Below, in pieces: positions 1 to 10,898 of a stretch of 64,000 bases of DNA; positions within the stretch are counted from its first letter, which is position 1, and every line of letters begins with the position of its first letter. The DNA is from Eumeta japonica (taxonomy: Eukaryota > Arthropoda > Insecta > Lepidoptera > Psychidae), in contig BGZK01001401.1 in assembly GCA_005406025.1 (NCBI GenBank), positions 62,001 through 126,000 on the forward strand, written 5' to 3'. Both the position numbers and the translations under genes were made by a program. The notes below the pieces were generated by a model, which searched no databases, was not told where the DNA came from, and was given only the letters and a program-made list of their open reading frames with translations.

Positions 1-210
1 GGCATGGACTTTCGTTTCCTTTTGTTTCATTTTCCACTTTATGGGTATAAACTACATAAAACACTAAAAGCTTTTATGTTATTAATGTTTTTATTTAAAT
101 AGAGACAGTTTGTGATTCCCTGTTGTGCTTTATTTAATATTGACCATGCATCGTATATAGCGTATTTCTCACGAGAGCTTCAATACTTTAAGCCATAGCC
201 TTCGTTAGGG

Positions 211-274
211 CTAGAAAAGTTTATACCTAGTTCTCTAGGTTTATACTTAGTTCTCTAGATATAAACTTTTCTAG
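211..274. repeat. Perfect 15-bp inverted repeat with duplicated loop
   Basis: CTAGAAAAGTTTATA (211-225) pairs perfectly with TATAAACTTTTCTAG (260-274). The 34-nt loop is a near tandem duplication of CTTAGTTCTCTAGGTTTATA. Fold-back DNA or a hairpin RNA is possible. Confidence 0.85.
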
Positions 275-668
275 CGTAATTAGTTACGACATTCTGTTCT
301 AATACCACACAGAGTAAATAATGCCCTTGAGTAACTTGATAAGTGTTTAATACTTATAAAACAATAATTTAAATAGCACTGACTTTATCGGGTGTGTTGT
401 TCCATAAAGGAGCTTTCAGGAGAAGAATAAAAAAGAAAATAATAAGATGAGTGTGGAATCCAAAATATTACTAAATGTACGCTAGAACGATAGTAAAAGT
501 GGCAACAAATTCCTAACTAAAACCGATGTTAAAATTATTATTATAATAAATAATTATTTTCTATTAAAAAGGAACATTACTAATTTTTACATACACACCT
601 TTTCAAATTACAAAACTCACTAATAGTTACTAACAGGCTCATTAACCAATTAAGAAAGCCAAAAGAAC

Positions 669-845
669 TAGGAATTAGTAATGTCTTTTGCTGTTATTAC
701 AAAAGCGTTTTTGTTTTTTTTTTTTACATAAGTTTTTTATGATTACAAAAAGTATTAAACATTAATGCCTACGATTTGTAGGAATTAAACAAGCAGTAAA
801 GACTTGGAATTAAATAATGTCTTTTCTTGATATTACAAATACGAA
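669..845 (+). repeat. Local direct repeat, about 33 bp, two copies
   Basis: GGAATTAGTAATGTCTTTTG (671 onward, to about 703) and GGAATTAAATAATGTCTTTT (806 onward, to about 839), both followed by a TATTACAAA end. Spacing 135 bp. Surroundings are AT-rich intergenic or intron DNA without genes. Confidence 0.55.
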
Positions 846-2261
846 CACTGATTTTTAGGTAACTTTGTACATTATACTATCACATTGTAAATATTAATTT
901 ATTTTACTAATTCCTACAATAACTAAAACGGTTTTATTGTTGTTACATTTCAATATTACTCAACTAGCGTAATAGTCGAAGTTTGAGGATATTCTCAAAT
1001 AAACTTTAGTTTTTAAAATATTAAATAACTAATAACGCCAATTACAAGAGCACTTATTTAAATCACGCGTCAAGATCGAGGCGACTTCGTTCGCCGCTTA
1101 CTCGTTCAAATGTCAAAAGTGTATAATAGGACAAATTCTGCTTCGTGCAATACAGATCCGATATCGCTTAGACAACGTCTTTTCCGTGTCCATAATACGA
1201 AAAGTGTATTTGACAATAGCTTGGGCCGACTCATATCGATACCGCTTGTTAAGAAACATAATTGACCGCTGGACTAACGTCACAGCTAATCCATCCTACT
1301 TCAGACAAGTGCTTATGAAGCAACAAAGCTCTCCAAGCGCATACAATATATTTATTTAATATCGCTTATACAATATGATAAATAAACAAAATCTGAGAGG
1401 AAATTGACACGAATCCAGTAACGTTATTGAAATTTTGACATAAAGTACTCTGAAGTATGAAATTGTCTATAGTTTGAGTCTGTAATTATAAAAATCGGTG
1501 GATATTTATTTTCGTGGTTCTTTATTAAGGAAAGTATTACAAAATTTCTAAAGTCAGATTAAACTTGCTTATGATTCCACAAGAAGGTATAATATACGTA
1601 AGATAAGTTTATGATACACATAATTTTGATTTTAAGATCAATAGAGATGTTCCCATTTTTTGAGTGATCACTCATGATGCTTGTTACGTAACGGGTAGCG
1701 CGTTACGTTAGCTCTTAGTTCAGTGTCATATGGCATATGGCAATTACCGTAATTACTACCAAATATTATTGTAATAATAATAGTGTTTTTAACATTGAAA
1801 GTTTTTGTCATTTACCAGTAGGGGCCCCATTTTCAGCGAAAATGTGACTTCAATCTGTTGTCGGTGGTCTAGTTCTAGGGAATGATTTAGTTGTGAAAGG
1901 ACGCATATGGACAAGGACAACTAGACGGTTTAAAAATTAAAAAGATTGATTTTTTTTTTTGAGAAAAGCGCAAAAACCGCTAAATTTGTAGTTTTAAAAA
2001 AATTATAAAAGTCGCTTTTAAATCTATTTAGATATTTCTTTTTTAAGTTTTTAATTTTTGTATTGAAAATTGACTCAATATTTAAAATGGACTTTTTTAT
2101 TTTCTGAAGAGAATGAAAATTCTTCGGATCATAACTTTTTTAAATCGACCATCTCACGTTTTTCACGACTTGCGTCGAATGTGAACGGGCGGGCATACAT
2201 AGGTTTATAATAACTAAAAATGTTAATATTTACATATCAACAATTTTTTCTTGAAACTGTT

Positions 2262-2268
2262 AAATATA

Positions 2269-2304
<36 letters not shown>

Positions 2305-2319
2305 TATACATATATACAT
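2262..2319. repeat. (TA)n(TGTA)n microsatellite
   Basis: TA dinucleotides pass into about seven TGTA units and then TATACATATATACAT. The apparent open frame over it is an artefact. Confidence 0.9.
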
Positions 2320-3189
2320 CCTTTTATTTTATTCCTTTTATTATTGACTTCATTTTCAGTGTATCTGAAGATCGTATATAGCACGAGATCTATGATTTTT
2401 TTTTTAGAAAGCGTATTTCACCCGCGTCGTCGGCGCATTCCGCGCCGGCATGGCGGTCTTCAGACATAAAACTCATGACTGACTGGACACATTTCAACCG
2501 CTTAGTACAGTGATGTAGATGCGCCCGCTCCAGTGATCAACAATCGCATTCACCAGCGACTGGATCCGTATTAAACCACTTTAGAGATATTACATATGAT
2601 GTACACAATTTATTACAAACAAAAAAGTAATAATCGTTCAAATAAACAATGAACGCTTCAAAACGTGTACGTCGCTAATTGGCCGCGGCGCGGGGCGACG
2701 TGCTACGTGCGATAACGGAACGCAGTAGTCCAATTAAAGTAATCCTTATAAATTAACGGCGTAATTAAATTAAACTGCGACGGCTTGATTTGTCTCCATT
2801 CGAGGCGATCCGAATATTAAATAGGTATTTCAATTTGGGCTCTCGACCGTGCGCTAATAATTTGTCCGTAATAATTTGGTAGGTACTAGAGGCTCATTCG
2901 TCGGATCGCGGGCGTAAAGTTTGCCGAGAGAAGTTTGCTTTTAATATAAACAAGACTGAAGTTATTTATACGTTGAAATGACTGGTGGAAAAAACTGTCT
3001 GTATAGATAGATACCTTATGAAACTTACATGTTATAAACTGATTTTTTCAATCGTCGGGTACATTTTGTCCAGGGATTTTGAACAAGTACACAAAATTTA
3101 TTTTTTGAACGACTTCAAGAAAAGGTGGAAGTTCTATGTTCGTATGTATGTATTTTTATTTGTACATATTCAGCGATAATTTCGGCAAT

Positions 3190-3510
3190 GGTGTACCGAT
3201 ATCGATTTTTTTTTTTTTTGTTTATAAGGCTACACTCCCGATGTGGTCTCATAGTCACCAAGTTAGGATCTGACGATGCAATCTCAAGAAAATCGAAGGA
3301 AGCTCTCAAATATTGTAGACACATATAGTACGTTTGAGCTCTTTTTTTTAGTTGTTCCAGTTTTTGTGTTTGATAGTTGTTATACGATGCTGCTGAACTG
3401 ATGATGAAAGTCACATCGCTCCTTAACGGTTAGGACTTAAGCGATAATACTGCGATTTGTCACTAAATAAACTACTCTTCAATGGCCATTAGTAAAACCT
3501 AGTACACACA
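3190..3510 (+). repeat. Repeat family R1, copy A
   Basis: Parallels 16085-16410: GATATCGA with T-run, GTCACCAAGTTAGGATCTGA, CTCTCAAATATTGTAGACAC, ATATAGTACGTTTGAGCTC, ATGCTGCTGAACTGATGATG, GATAATACTGCGATTTGT. Divergence is considerable with small indels. The weak open frames on both strands here are not genes. Confidence 0.65.
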
Positions 3511-4574
3511 GAATTAAAAACAATTACTTTTTAATCTACCTATATATTTTCATTCATTAATATAATTCCAACGTGACAATAGAAGCAACAGCACTCGGAA
3601 CTCCTAGCAATGACAATAGAAACAGAGTGAATTAGTTTAATGTAGAAAATGAATGAAAATGTAATCTGTATGAATTGTAAAACATTTATATTACAAAGAA
3701 TAAGCATAATTTACGTCATTTGTATGAGTAATTTTGTGATTGCACCCAACTAAGAACGTAAAGACCCTGCAGTGATTACCAGTGGACAATAAATTCGGGA
3801 TCAGAACCGCTTTTCCTCAGTACAAAAGTGAAAGAGACGCCTGGCTGATTTTATTAACCATGGCCTAATCCACGTGTAAAGTAGCTAAATGAACTACAAA
3901 ATACAATGACTCGACAACTAAAAAGTGTGAAATAAAATAACCGTTTCAAAAAATAATCTAAAATCATATTTGAATAATTTTTACTTTTTTACTTACTTAG
4001 GTGGTTTTCACTTTCTTTTTAATAGCTGCACAGCTTTACCTATTGAAAATTGCTTTAGCTATTTTCTAAAAGTTTCCAGTATTAGGTATGTTGAACGTAA
4101 TCTATAAATATTAATTCAAACAATAGAATAGTACCTATGCGAATCGGAAGAGTCACACGACCGATATTGGTATAAGGTAAATAGATAAAGTTTATTTATG
4201 ACTTGTTATACCATTCGGAGTGTGTGTATGTTACACTAATATGTCTGTTTTAGTATTTCAATCAGAAATTACAAAAACACACTACCATTTGTAATGTAAT
4301 ATTTGTAATGGAATTTTGACGTTGAAGTAATTTTCCACTAATGTATTGAACAAATCACAGGGTTTAATAGGAAAGCAATGCGCATTACCCAATATTAGTC
4401 AATTACACTAGTTTACACGGTTTTCATACCCCAGCTGAAAGTTGTTATTTTATTTTGTGTTCAGGTAGAACTATCCAGAAAAAAATAATAAAAAAATTCT
4501 GTCACGTCTGGTTTAAAAAATATTTATTTTCTTGAAGGGAAATACAAAAATTTTAGGATTAATACAAAAATAAA
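3511..4574. other. Noncoding AT-rich sequence
   Basis: No open frame of note, no recognised repeat, no RNA gene. It lies immediately after the end of the minus-strand element at 4575. Confidence 0.5.
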
Positions 4575-5691
4575 TTAAAAATGACTAATTTTTGCTTTCT
4601 TTTTATAGTTATTTGAATCAGTTTCTCTTATGATAGACCAACAGTAATCCCCTAACATATTTTCATCCCAAAATCCTTGATGTCGTTCTTCGAAAGTCCT
4701 TAAATCTTGGTGGAAACGTTCACCCTGTTCGTCACTCATACTTCCTAAGTTTTCAGGAAAAAAATTCAGATGAGAGTGTAGAAAGTGAATCTTTAATGAC
4801 ATGTTTACTCCCATATCATGAAAGTTTTTCAATAAATTGTTAACAATTTCTTCATAATTTTCACTTTTTTTATTTCCCAAAAAATTTTCTACAAGCATTT
4901 TTAATGAGTTCCAAGCAGACTTTTCTTTAACCGATAAAAGGTTTTCAAACTGAGAATCTTTCATAATTTTACAGATTTGTGGACCAATAAATATACCCTC
5001 CTTCAGTTTTCTCTCTGTAATGTTTGGAAATATTTTTTGCAAATACCGGAAAGCATCACTGTTTTTGTCAAGCGCCTTTACAAAGTTTTTCATGAGCCCC
5101 AGTTTGATGTGTAAAGGGGGGTAAAGTGACGTTATTTGGATCGACCAACAGCTCATGATTAATGTTCATTTTGCCCGGAATATACTCATTTCGAACAGGC
5201 CATTCTTTCCTTACATAATGATGTTGTTTCGCTCTACTGTCCCACAAACAAAGGAAACAACAGTACTTCGTGTAACCACCCTGCAATCCCACTAACATAC
5301 CGATGACTTTGAGGTCACCGGACAATAGGTCTTCTCTTTTTTGAAAATATAAACTGTCCACAAACATAACAAAAACGGTCAGAACTTTGTTTGCACTTTC
5401 TGCTAGCCATTTTAAATCAATCCAAAGCAAAGTAACTGTCGTTTGAAGCGAACGAATAAACAATGAAATATCACCACCACGTCGGGTAGTTAAAAAAAAC
5501 AATTGACGGCAGAAAAAAATTCCGACGTGATAAAATATTTCTGATAACACTTTTAGGTTTAGGGAAGGTAGATTAACATATTGACATACATTCGGTTCGG
5601 GGTATAAATAAAAAGTAAAATTTTGTAAACTAGTGTTATTACTCCGGAGTGAGAGTTTACCTACATATAACAGACATAAGAAATTTAACAT
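4575..5691 (-). pseudogene. Broken copy of a multicopy arthropod gene family, probably transposon-derived
   Basis: Two overlapping minus-strand frames (5691-5068 and 5156-4575) together cover one protein. The first has LKVIGMLVGLQGGYTKYCCF, LCLWDSRAKQHHYVRKEWP and LVDPNNVTLPP. The second picks up at PPLHIKLGLMKNFVKALDK and continues to MSDEQGERFHQD and the end. The frame changes in the homopolymer at 5113-5121 (AAAGGGGGG on the + strand). I recall this family as uncharacterised proteins present in many copies in aphids, wasps and other arthropods; a transposon origin is likely but not proven here. The beginning of the protein is not recognisable. Function unknown. Confidence 0.7.
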
Positions 5692-6261
5692 TATTTTCAG
5701 CTTTGGTGATCTCTCTTCCCTATAGTATTTTTCATAAAAGGTATACTCTTATTTACCAAAAGGGTAAATCTTCGATCACTAATAACAATAGCCAATTAGT
5801 TAGTAAAAGATAATTAATGCCAGTTTAATTGTGGCCAAGTATTATCACCAAATTTGAGCCAGTAACTTCAAATCCCGAGGTGTACGGGCGCCGTATAGGT
5901 ATCAAATTTCGACCCTGAGCATATTGACCAATTTATTCATATATCAAAAAAAAAGCCGGTTATCATCAAAAATTTAGACCTTCATTAATATATTACTCTT
6001 AACATCAATGCTTAACTGCCTAAATAACCTTAGCTGTCCTCTCTATGTATTGTTACTTTTATAATTCTACGAGGGGCTCACTATAAATATCTGGAACTGG
6101 CCGCTTACATTAACAATATTTAAAGAGTATTTACTACATTTGAAAATGAAGCTCTTTGGCTGTTACTGAATTACAGATTGTTTCATCTAACTTTCAATTG
6201 TTTTTACATTGTGGCGTCATTTTAAAAACCGCCTGTCTTCATTACTATGTATTTAAATCGT

Positions 6262-7290
6262 GATAATTTTCGAAGTACGATTTTCTACGATTTTAAGCGT
6301 AATTTAATAGCTCAGCAGGGCCTCGCTCGACTTCAAACTGCTTTTGGCGATGAAGCACAATGGAAGACGACTATTTATAACAAATTTTCAGAATTCAAGC
6401 GCGGTCAACCTCAGTGACGAATTTCGTGATGGTCGCCCGTCCACCGCTGTGAACAACAAAAACATCGATGCTGTGCGCCGCGTGATCGAAACAGAAAGAC
6501 ATGTTACCTACCATGAGGTTTAGGCATCCTTAGGTATAGGCATAAGTCAAATACAATGAATCCTAAACAAACGTTTAGGTATGAAAAACCTGTGCTCGCG
6601 ATGAATCCTACGCAATTTTACTGAGGCTCAAAAAATAAACCGCGTCACTTTATGCAATGCTGTAATAACCAGATCCAAGGAAGGAGGGTTAAATTTGGTA
6701 TTGGAATTTGTAATGGGTAACATGGATTTGTTGCTACGACCACAAAACATGGCAACAATTGACCGTATGAGTATATCGAGATGAGTTGAAACCAACCAAA
6801 GTAGCGCGCGAACGTAGTGCGTTTAAGCGAATGATTGCTTCTTTTTTTAATACAACTAGACAGATGGCTTCTGTTGCTTTGGAGCATTATCGTACCGTGG
6901 ACAGTAATTGGTACACGACTGTATATTTGCCGGAAGTAATTGACGAACTCCGTAAAAATAACCGTAAGCGTTGTATCATTTTGCACCACAACAATACCAG
7001 TTCTCACACGGCCATACAGAAAAATTAAATTTTCGAAAGAGAAATACCTAGAACTTATAATCAATCCTACATACAGTCTCGACTTAGCACCTTGTGAGAC
7101 TTTTTTGTTCGCAAAAAATAAGAAACAATTACGTTGTCAACGATTTTCCTCACCAGAAGACGCTGTCGAAAAGTATGAAAAACATGTTTCCGATGTCATT
7201 AGGGAGGAGTGGCATAAATGTATGAAAAATTGGCTTATTCATATGAAAAAATGCATTTATGCTATTAAAGAATATTTCGAGAAACAATAA
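6262..7290 (+). mobile_element. Dead mariner (Tc1/mariner) transposon remnant
   Basis: Degraded transposase coding region on the + strand. It starts with NFRSTIFYDFKRN and GDEAQWKTTIYNKFSEFKRG (helix-turn-helix part), is broken by stops from 6415, and resumes at 6786 with PTKVARERSAFKRMIASFF, EHYRTVDSNWYTTVYLPEV and CIILHHNNTSSHT. A shifted frame 7023-7290 then reads NPTYSLDLAPCETFLF to EYFEKQ and a stop. These strings match mariner transposases of the cecropia/Hsmar1-like type. The catalytic DD34D is destroyed: the second Asp (HHDN in relatives) is Asn, the third (LAPxD) is Glu, and the region of the first is scrambled. Terminal inverted repeats were not recognised. Confidence 0.88.
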
Positions 7291-7729
7291 ATTTATTTTT
7301 GACCATTCATAGTAGTTTTTTCTAATTCAATCCAGAAATTTTCAGTACGCCCTAGGTATAATTAGATTTACAGTAAAATTCAGCACGTAACCCTTCGTCG
7401 ACCCTCGAATCTATTCTTCTACTACGTATCCTCATCCAAAGTATTAAATATTGATTTGAAATGATCGACAGATATCAAACACAAAAATAAATAATTAACA
7501 CTTACTTAGGTCCTCATATAGCCATGTTAATCTCTTGGAATCAGTGTATTCAATTCGTTTTATTCGTAGTAAAAAACAGGTTCAAGGATCAGCGGTGGTT
7601 AGAATGTCACATATTGCAGGCAAGCGTCCAACTTAGGTATCTTTGACTCTCTTCCGTTATGCGACGTCGCTCACGAATTTTGCATTTCTCACGCGAGATA
7701 AACCCAAGGTGACTCCTTTAAGACAAATC

Positions 7730-8070
7730 GGAGCACGCGCCGAAGAGCTCGACTCGACTCGGCATTCGTACGATCAAAGCCGGGGCGACTCTCGTGCCCG
7801 ACGACGACGTCACGTTTTTCGACACGGCACGGCCCCCCGCGCCGTGCCGTGATGTCATCGGCGCGCGGACAAACGAAAAAAAAATTAAATTCGAGTCTCT
7901 CCTTTGTCTCTGCAATCTCAACGGAACGGCAGAAAAAAAAGAGGAGAAAGAATCTCGCGGCACAAAAGAGGACAAAGAAACGGGCAATCGTGAAAAGCGC
8001 CCTCCATCGGCGGGAGTCGTACCTTCGAGCACCGAATGAAACATTAACAAAGCAGAAATTTAATAACGCG
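7730..8070. promoter_or_regulatory. CpG-rich block, candidate promoter or enhancer
   Basis: Much richer in CG dinucleotides than its flanks, with a CRE-like site and a GC hairpin. Several overlapping open frames on both strands compete here and none has protein-like features, so I read it as control DNA or untranslated exon. It could serve kcc (upstream of the exon at 10831) or another gene. No direct evidence of transcription. Confidence 0.35.
7823..7851. repeat. GC-rich inverted repeat in the CpG-rich block
   Basis: CACGGCACGG (7823-7832) and CCGTGCCGTG (7842-7851) around a 9-nt C-rich loop. GACGTCA, a near-complete CRE/ATF site, lies 10 bp to the left (7806-7812). Confidence 0.85.
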
Positions 8071-8235
8071 CGCAAACAAGTAGAGAGGAGAAAAATTATA
8101 TTATCATACACAGACAGCCGTTGGCGGTCTCAAGAAAAGAATTCTAATAATATGACGAAATTTAATGCAATCTCATCGCATAAAAATTCGGACGTGTTTA
8201 TTATAATATTTTTGCCGCACGCCACATGAAATAAA

Positions 8236-8708
8236 AGAAAAACCAGCCAAGTGCAAGTCGGACTAGCAAACGAAAGCTTCCGTATCATTGTAAAATATTG
8301 AACAATACATACTTTTTGAAAATAAATGATAGAAAACAAAACGAAAATTAAAATTAAACAAAAACGTCGAAAAAAACACGTTCTTGTATGGGGGCTTTTA
8401 AATTTTTATTTATTTTATTTTTATTATATTTTCATAACGACTATAATAACACACTGTGTGAACATTTTAAGCGTCTACCTATTGCAATTGTCCTTTAATT
8501 TTAAATTTTATTTTATTTTTATTATTTGTTGTTATAGTGGCAATAGAAATACACATTCTGTGACGAGTTTAGCTGTCTATCTATTTATATTTCACGAGGT
8601 ACAGCCCGTACAGTCCGCTAACAGATAGAGAGAGACAGACAGGCGAACAGCAGAAGCTTAGTAATATGGTCCCATTGACACCCGTTGGGTACGAAACCAT
8701 AAAAAGGT
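8236..8708 (+). repeat. Widespread lepidopteran dispersed repeat, copy 1
   Basis: It begins AACCAGCCAAGTGCAAGTCG, GACTAGC...TTCCGTA and ends with GACAGACAGGCGAACAGC, AGTAATATGGTCCC and GGGTACGAAACCATAAAAA. The layout (GCCAAGTGCGAGTCGGAC... start, phrases such as TTTAGCTGTCTAT, a run of gacagac, GGTACGGAACCCTAAAAA end) is a family I know from many moth and butterfly introns. A T-rich block of about 100 bp sits in the middle. No coding. Confidence 0.7.
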
Positions 8709-8909
8709 AAAGATAACGTTGGCTTTAATTATTTCAGCACCATAAAACCATGAAAATAACAATATGGTACTCAGGAAATGAATTTCCGCAGTATATTTCT
8801 TCCTGCAACTGTCATATTGAAGAATTTTTTTTTATAAATTATCAAATTGTTTAAAAATTTGATTCTTCCTTCATTGAGACGTAGAAACTTAAAGATACCT
8901 CAAGCAAAC

Positions 8910-9017
8910 GTCTTCCGTCTTGATCGTCCTGGTCTTCCGTATCACCATGACCGTGCCGTCGGGGTTCAACTTGGGCAGGTTCTGCGACGGTACCGCGTCC
9001 TTGCTCAGCGTCTTCCA
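8910..9017 (-). CDS. Single exon of an unidentified minus-strand gene
   Basis: On the minus strand a good pyrimidine tract and GTCAG precede 36 open codons with almost all third positions G or C, unlike the surrounding AT-rich DNA. The peptide reads WKTLSKDAVPSQNLPKLNPD, GTVMVIRKTRTIKTED. The exon may end at 8910 (GTTTGC, weak) or run to 8899 (GTATCT). The plus strand gives a less gene-like translation. I do not recognise the family. It lies left of the first visible kcc exon and in opposite orientation, so it is either a neighbouring gene or one nested in an upstream kcc intron. No partner exon was found in the window. Confidence 0.6.
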
Positions 9018-10830
9018 CTGACGTGGAAAAGACCAATAAGAAACTATGGAGTCGTATGTCGGCTCTGACGCATCGGCCCTTCTCTGGTGCATCCTTAAAT
9101 AATAATCATGTATAACGTAGAATTATACAGCCCACGTATAAGTTAGAAAACTACTGTTTTCTCGTTAAGTCCTTTCGATCTATCCTTTGGACGACGGAGC
9201 GTTAGAAGTCGCGTTGTTCCAAAGTTATATTTTAGGGGGTGAAACTGTTATTAAACAGTTGACACAGCAACATGAAATATTTTTAACAATGTCTGTATAT
9301 CACAACAAAGCGCGTAATTAAACCTCTGTAACATGCTCCGTAAGCGAAAACCAGAAAATCAATGTTTACGTAACCGAATACCAATATTGTATTTCGTACC
9401 TCGTGAAACATTATTGGGCGTTGGTAGGACAAACGTACCGAGCATTGTTATATACCGAAACTTGGCAAACTCGTGACGTAAGCAGAAGCGTCTATAATCT
9501 ATGTATAGAGTACAACCTCCGCGTTTTGAAACCGTCAAACTTAAGTCTGCAAGTTAATGTTAATATTATCGATAAAAGCAATGATGAAAGGAGGTCTATT
9601 ACGAAACTACTTTTTTTACTGATTTTAATGTATTTCATAAAACAAACTGAATTTCAAATGTGTGTTTCACAAATTTTTCTATTGTAATTTAGTTGTCTAT
9701 TGCTCATTAACGAGTAAGTGTACGCGTACTTTTGTGTTGTTTTTGCATATTGTTATAAAGCGTGGTTTACTAGTTTTACTCATAATGCTGGATCGCGATC
9801 GATTTGTTTCTTCGAATGATATAGTGTACAAAATGTTGAAAAAGGTGCTTTTACGTTATAATTTTTAGATACCTAAAAAATAATTTTAAAATTAAATTTG
9901 TTTGCGTTTCAAAAGTTGCGTTGAACGTCAAAAATCACTTTCAAATTATTAAATTGATCAAAAGATAAGGTTATGAATAAGATTAAAAAAAAGTTCTATT
10001 AAAATAACTTTTAGTTTTCATTCCGATCAACTTTTAAAATGTAAATATTTTTAGCACAAAAAGCTTGATCGAACACCATAACCTCGGTCCAAATCGATAG
10101 ATTCAATCACATAACATGAATTTTTAGATGGATGATGCCAGATAGTACTCGGTCATCTTTTTTTGCTTAAAAAACTGCATCGAATGCCATAAAGCAGATC
10201 AAAACTGAACAATGTGTCCAAAGGTATTGTAGTAGAAAAATTAAAAAAAAACCTGTTTTTTAATACCTACAGACTTTAAAATTGTAAAAGCTTAAAACGT
10301 ATTAGAAATATATTTTTGAGCTTGATAAAGCAATAAAATCGATCTTTTGGGCACAATGATCTGAATAACATACAGTTCCTTTATTTCTAACACTTAACAA
10401 GCTTCAGGGGTGGTCTGAAGGGTGATCCATGTTTCAGATTTTTGAGCTCGAAAACTTGTAGACAATCTTTATAACTCAAATAGTTCGAATATCACAGAGG
10501 AAAGTTTCAGGGATGGCCTGCAAGGTCAACCGTTTTACATATTTTTTTAATTCACAATTTTTACTTCATAACTACAATTTCTGCAAGCACTACAATATTA
10601 CAGTGATGAGTTGTTGCGATTAGCTTTTTATGATTTAGAATCTCTTTACATAAGTTACATCAATCGAATAAAAGAATGTTTTTTCTTTATTTTAATGGGA
10701 CTACATTAAGTCCCATCTTTATCTTTATCATAAAATCGTCTTTATCTTATCTTTAAAAACATCTTTTCTTTCATAGCTGATGATTTTTCTTGTACAGGCT
10801 GATCATAATGGTTTCTATCCGTTGTTGCAG
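9018..10830. other. Noncoding sequence between the minus-strand exon and the first kcc exon
   Basis: Holds repeat copy R2-A (9960-10575) and AT-rich DNA. A frame at 9403-9687 ends a GT-rich run with a donor-like GTAAGC at 9477, but its peptide is not KCC-like and I see no acceptor. Confidence 0.45.
9960..10575 (+). repeat. Repeat family R2, copy A
   Basis: AT-rich block related to 25840-26690. Shared blocks: CATAAAGCAGATCAAAA, ATTTTTGAGCT, AAAATCGATCT(T/C)TTG, TTTATAACTCAA, CAGGGATGGCCTGCAAGGTC. Copy A has a single AAGGTGATCC/AAGGTCAACC style pair, as does copy B (CAGGGTCAAG twice), suggesting an internal duplication shared by the family. Confidence 0.65.
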
Positions 10831-10898
10831 GGGACGCCACCGACGAGCATGGGTTACCCAAGGACAAGACTTGTGACACCAACCTGTATCTCTACCAC
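10831..10898 (+). CDS. kcc: kcc exon, cytosolic N-terminus
   Basis: 68-nt exon between acceptor GTTGTTGCAG and donor GTGAGT. It starts with the last two bases of a split codon (xGG) and ends in phase 0. It encodes [22 protein letters not shown], broken here as [12 protein letters not shown] then [10 protein letters not shown], which runs directly into EEIEDRPRV of the exon at 36279. The pattern NLYLxxEE(I/L)EDRP is typical of the KCC N-tail just before the first membrane segment. No initiator is in the exon, so at least one coding exon lies upstream. The intron that follows is about 25.4 kb. Confidence 0.88.

Larger units (their letters stand above)
1..3189. other. Noncoding AT-rich sequence
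   Basis: Apart from the hairpin at 211-274, the direct repeat at 669-845 and the microsatellite at 2262-2319, I see no gene. GC-rich patches at 2420-2465 and 2660-2720 lack open frames with splice sites. GTTACGTAAC and GCGTTACGTTAGC near 1685-1710 are short palindromic strings. Confidence 0.5.

Noticed and set aside
7643..8229. Several overlapping open frames on both strands
   Set aside because: They conflict with each other, are Arg/Ser/Lys-rich, and coincide with a CpG-rich block.
9403..9687. 94-codon frame with donor-like GTAAGC, considered as the missing upstream kcc exon
   Set aside because: Peptide does not resemble the KCC N-tail and the phase does not supply the single base needed before 10831.
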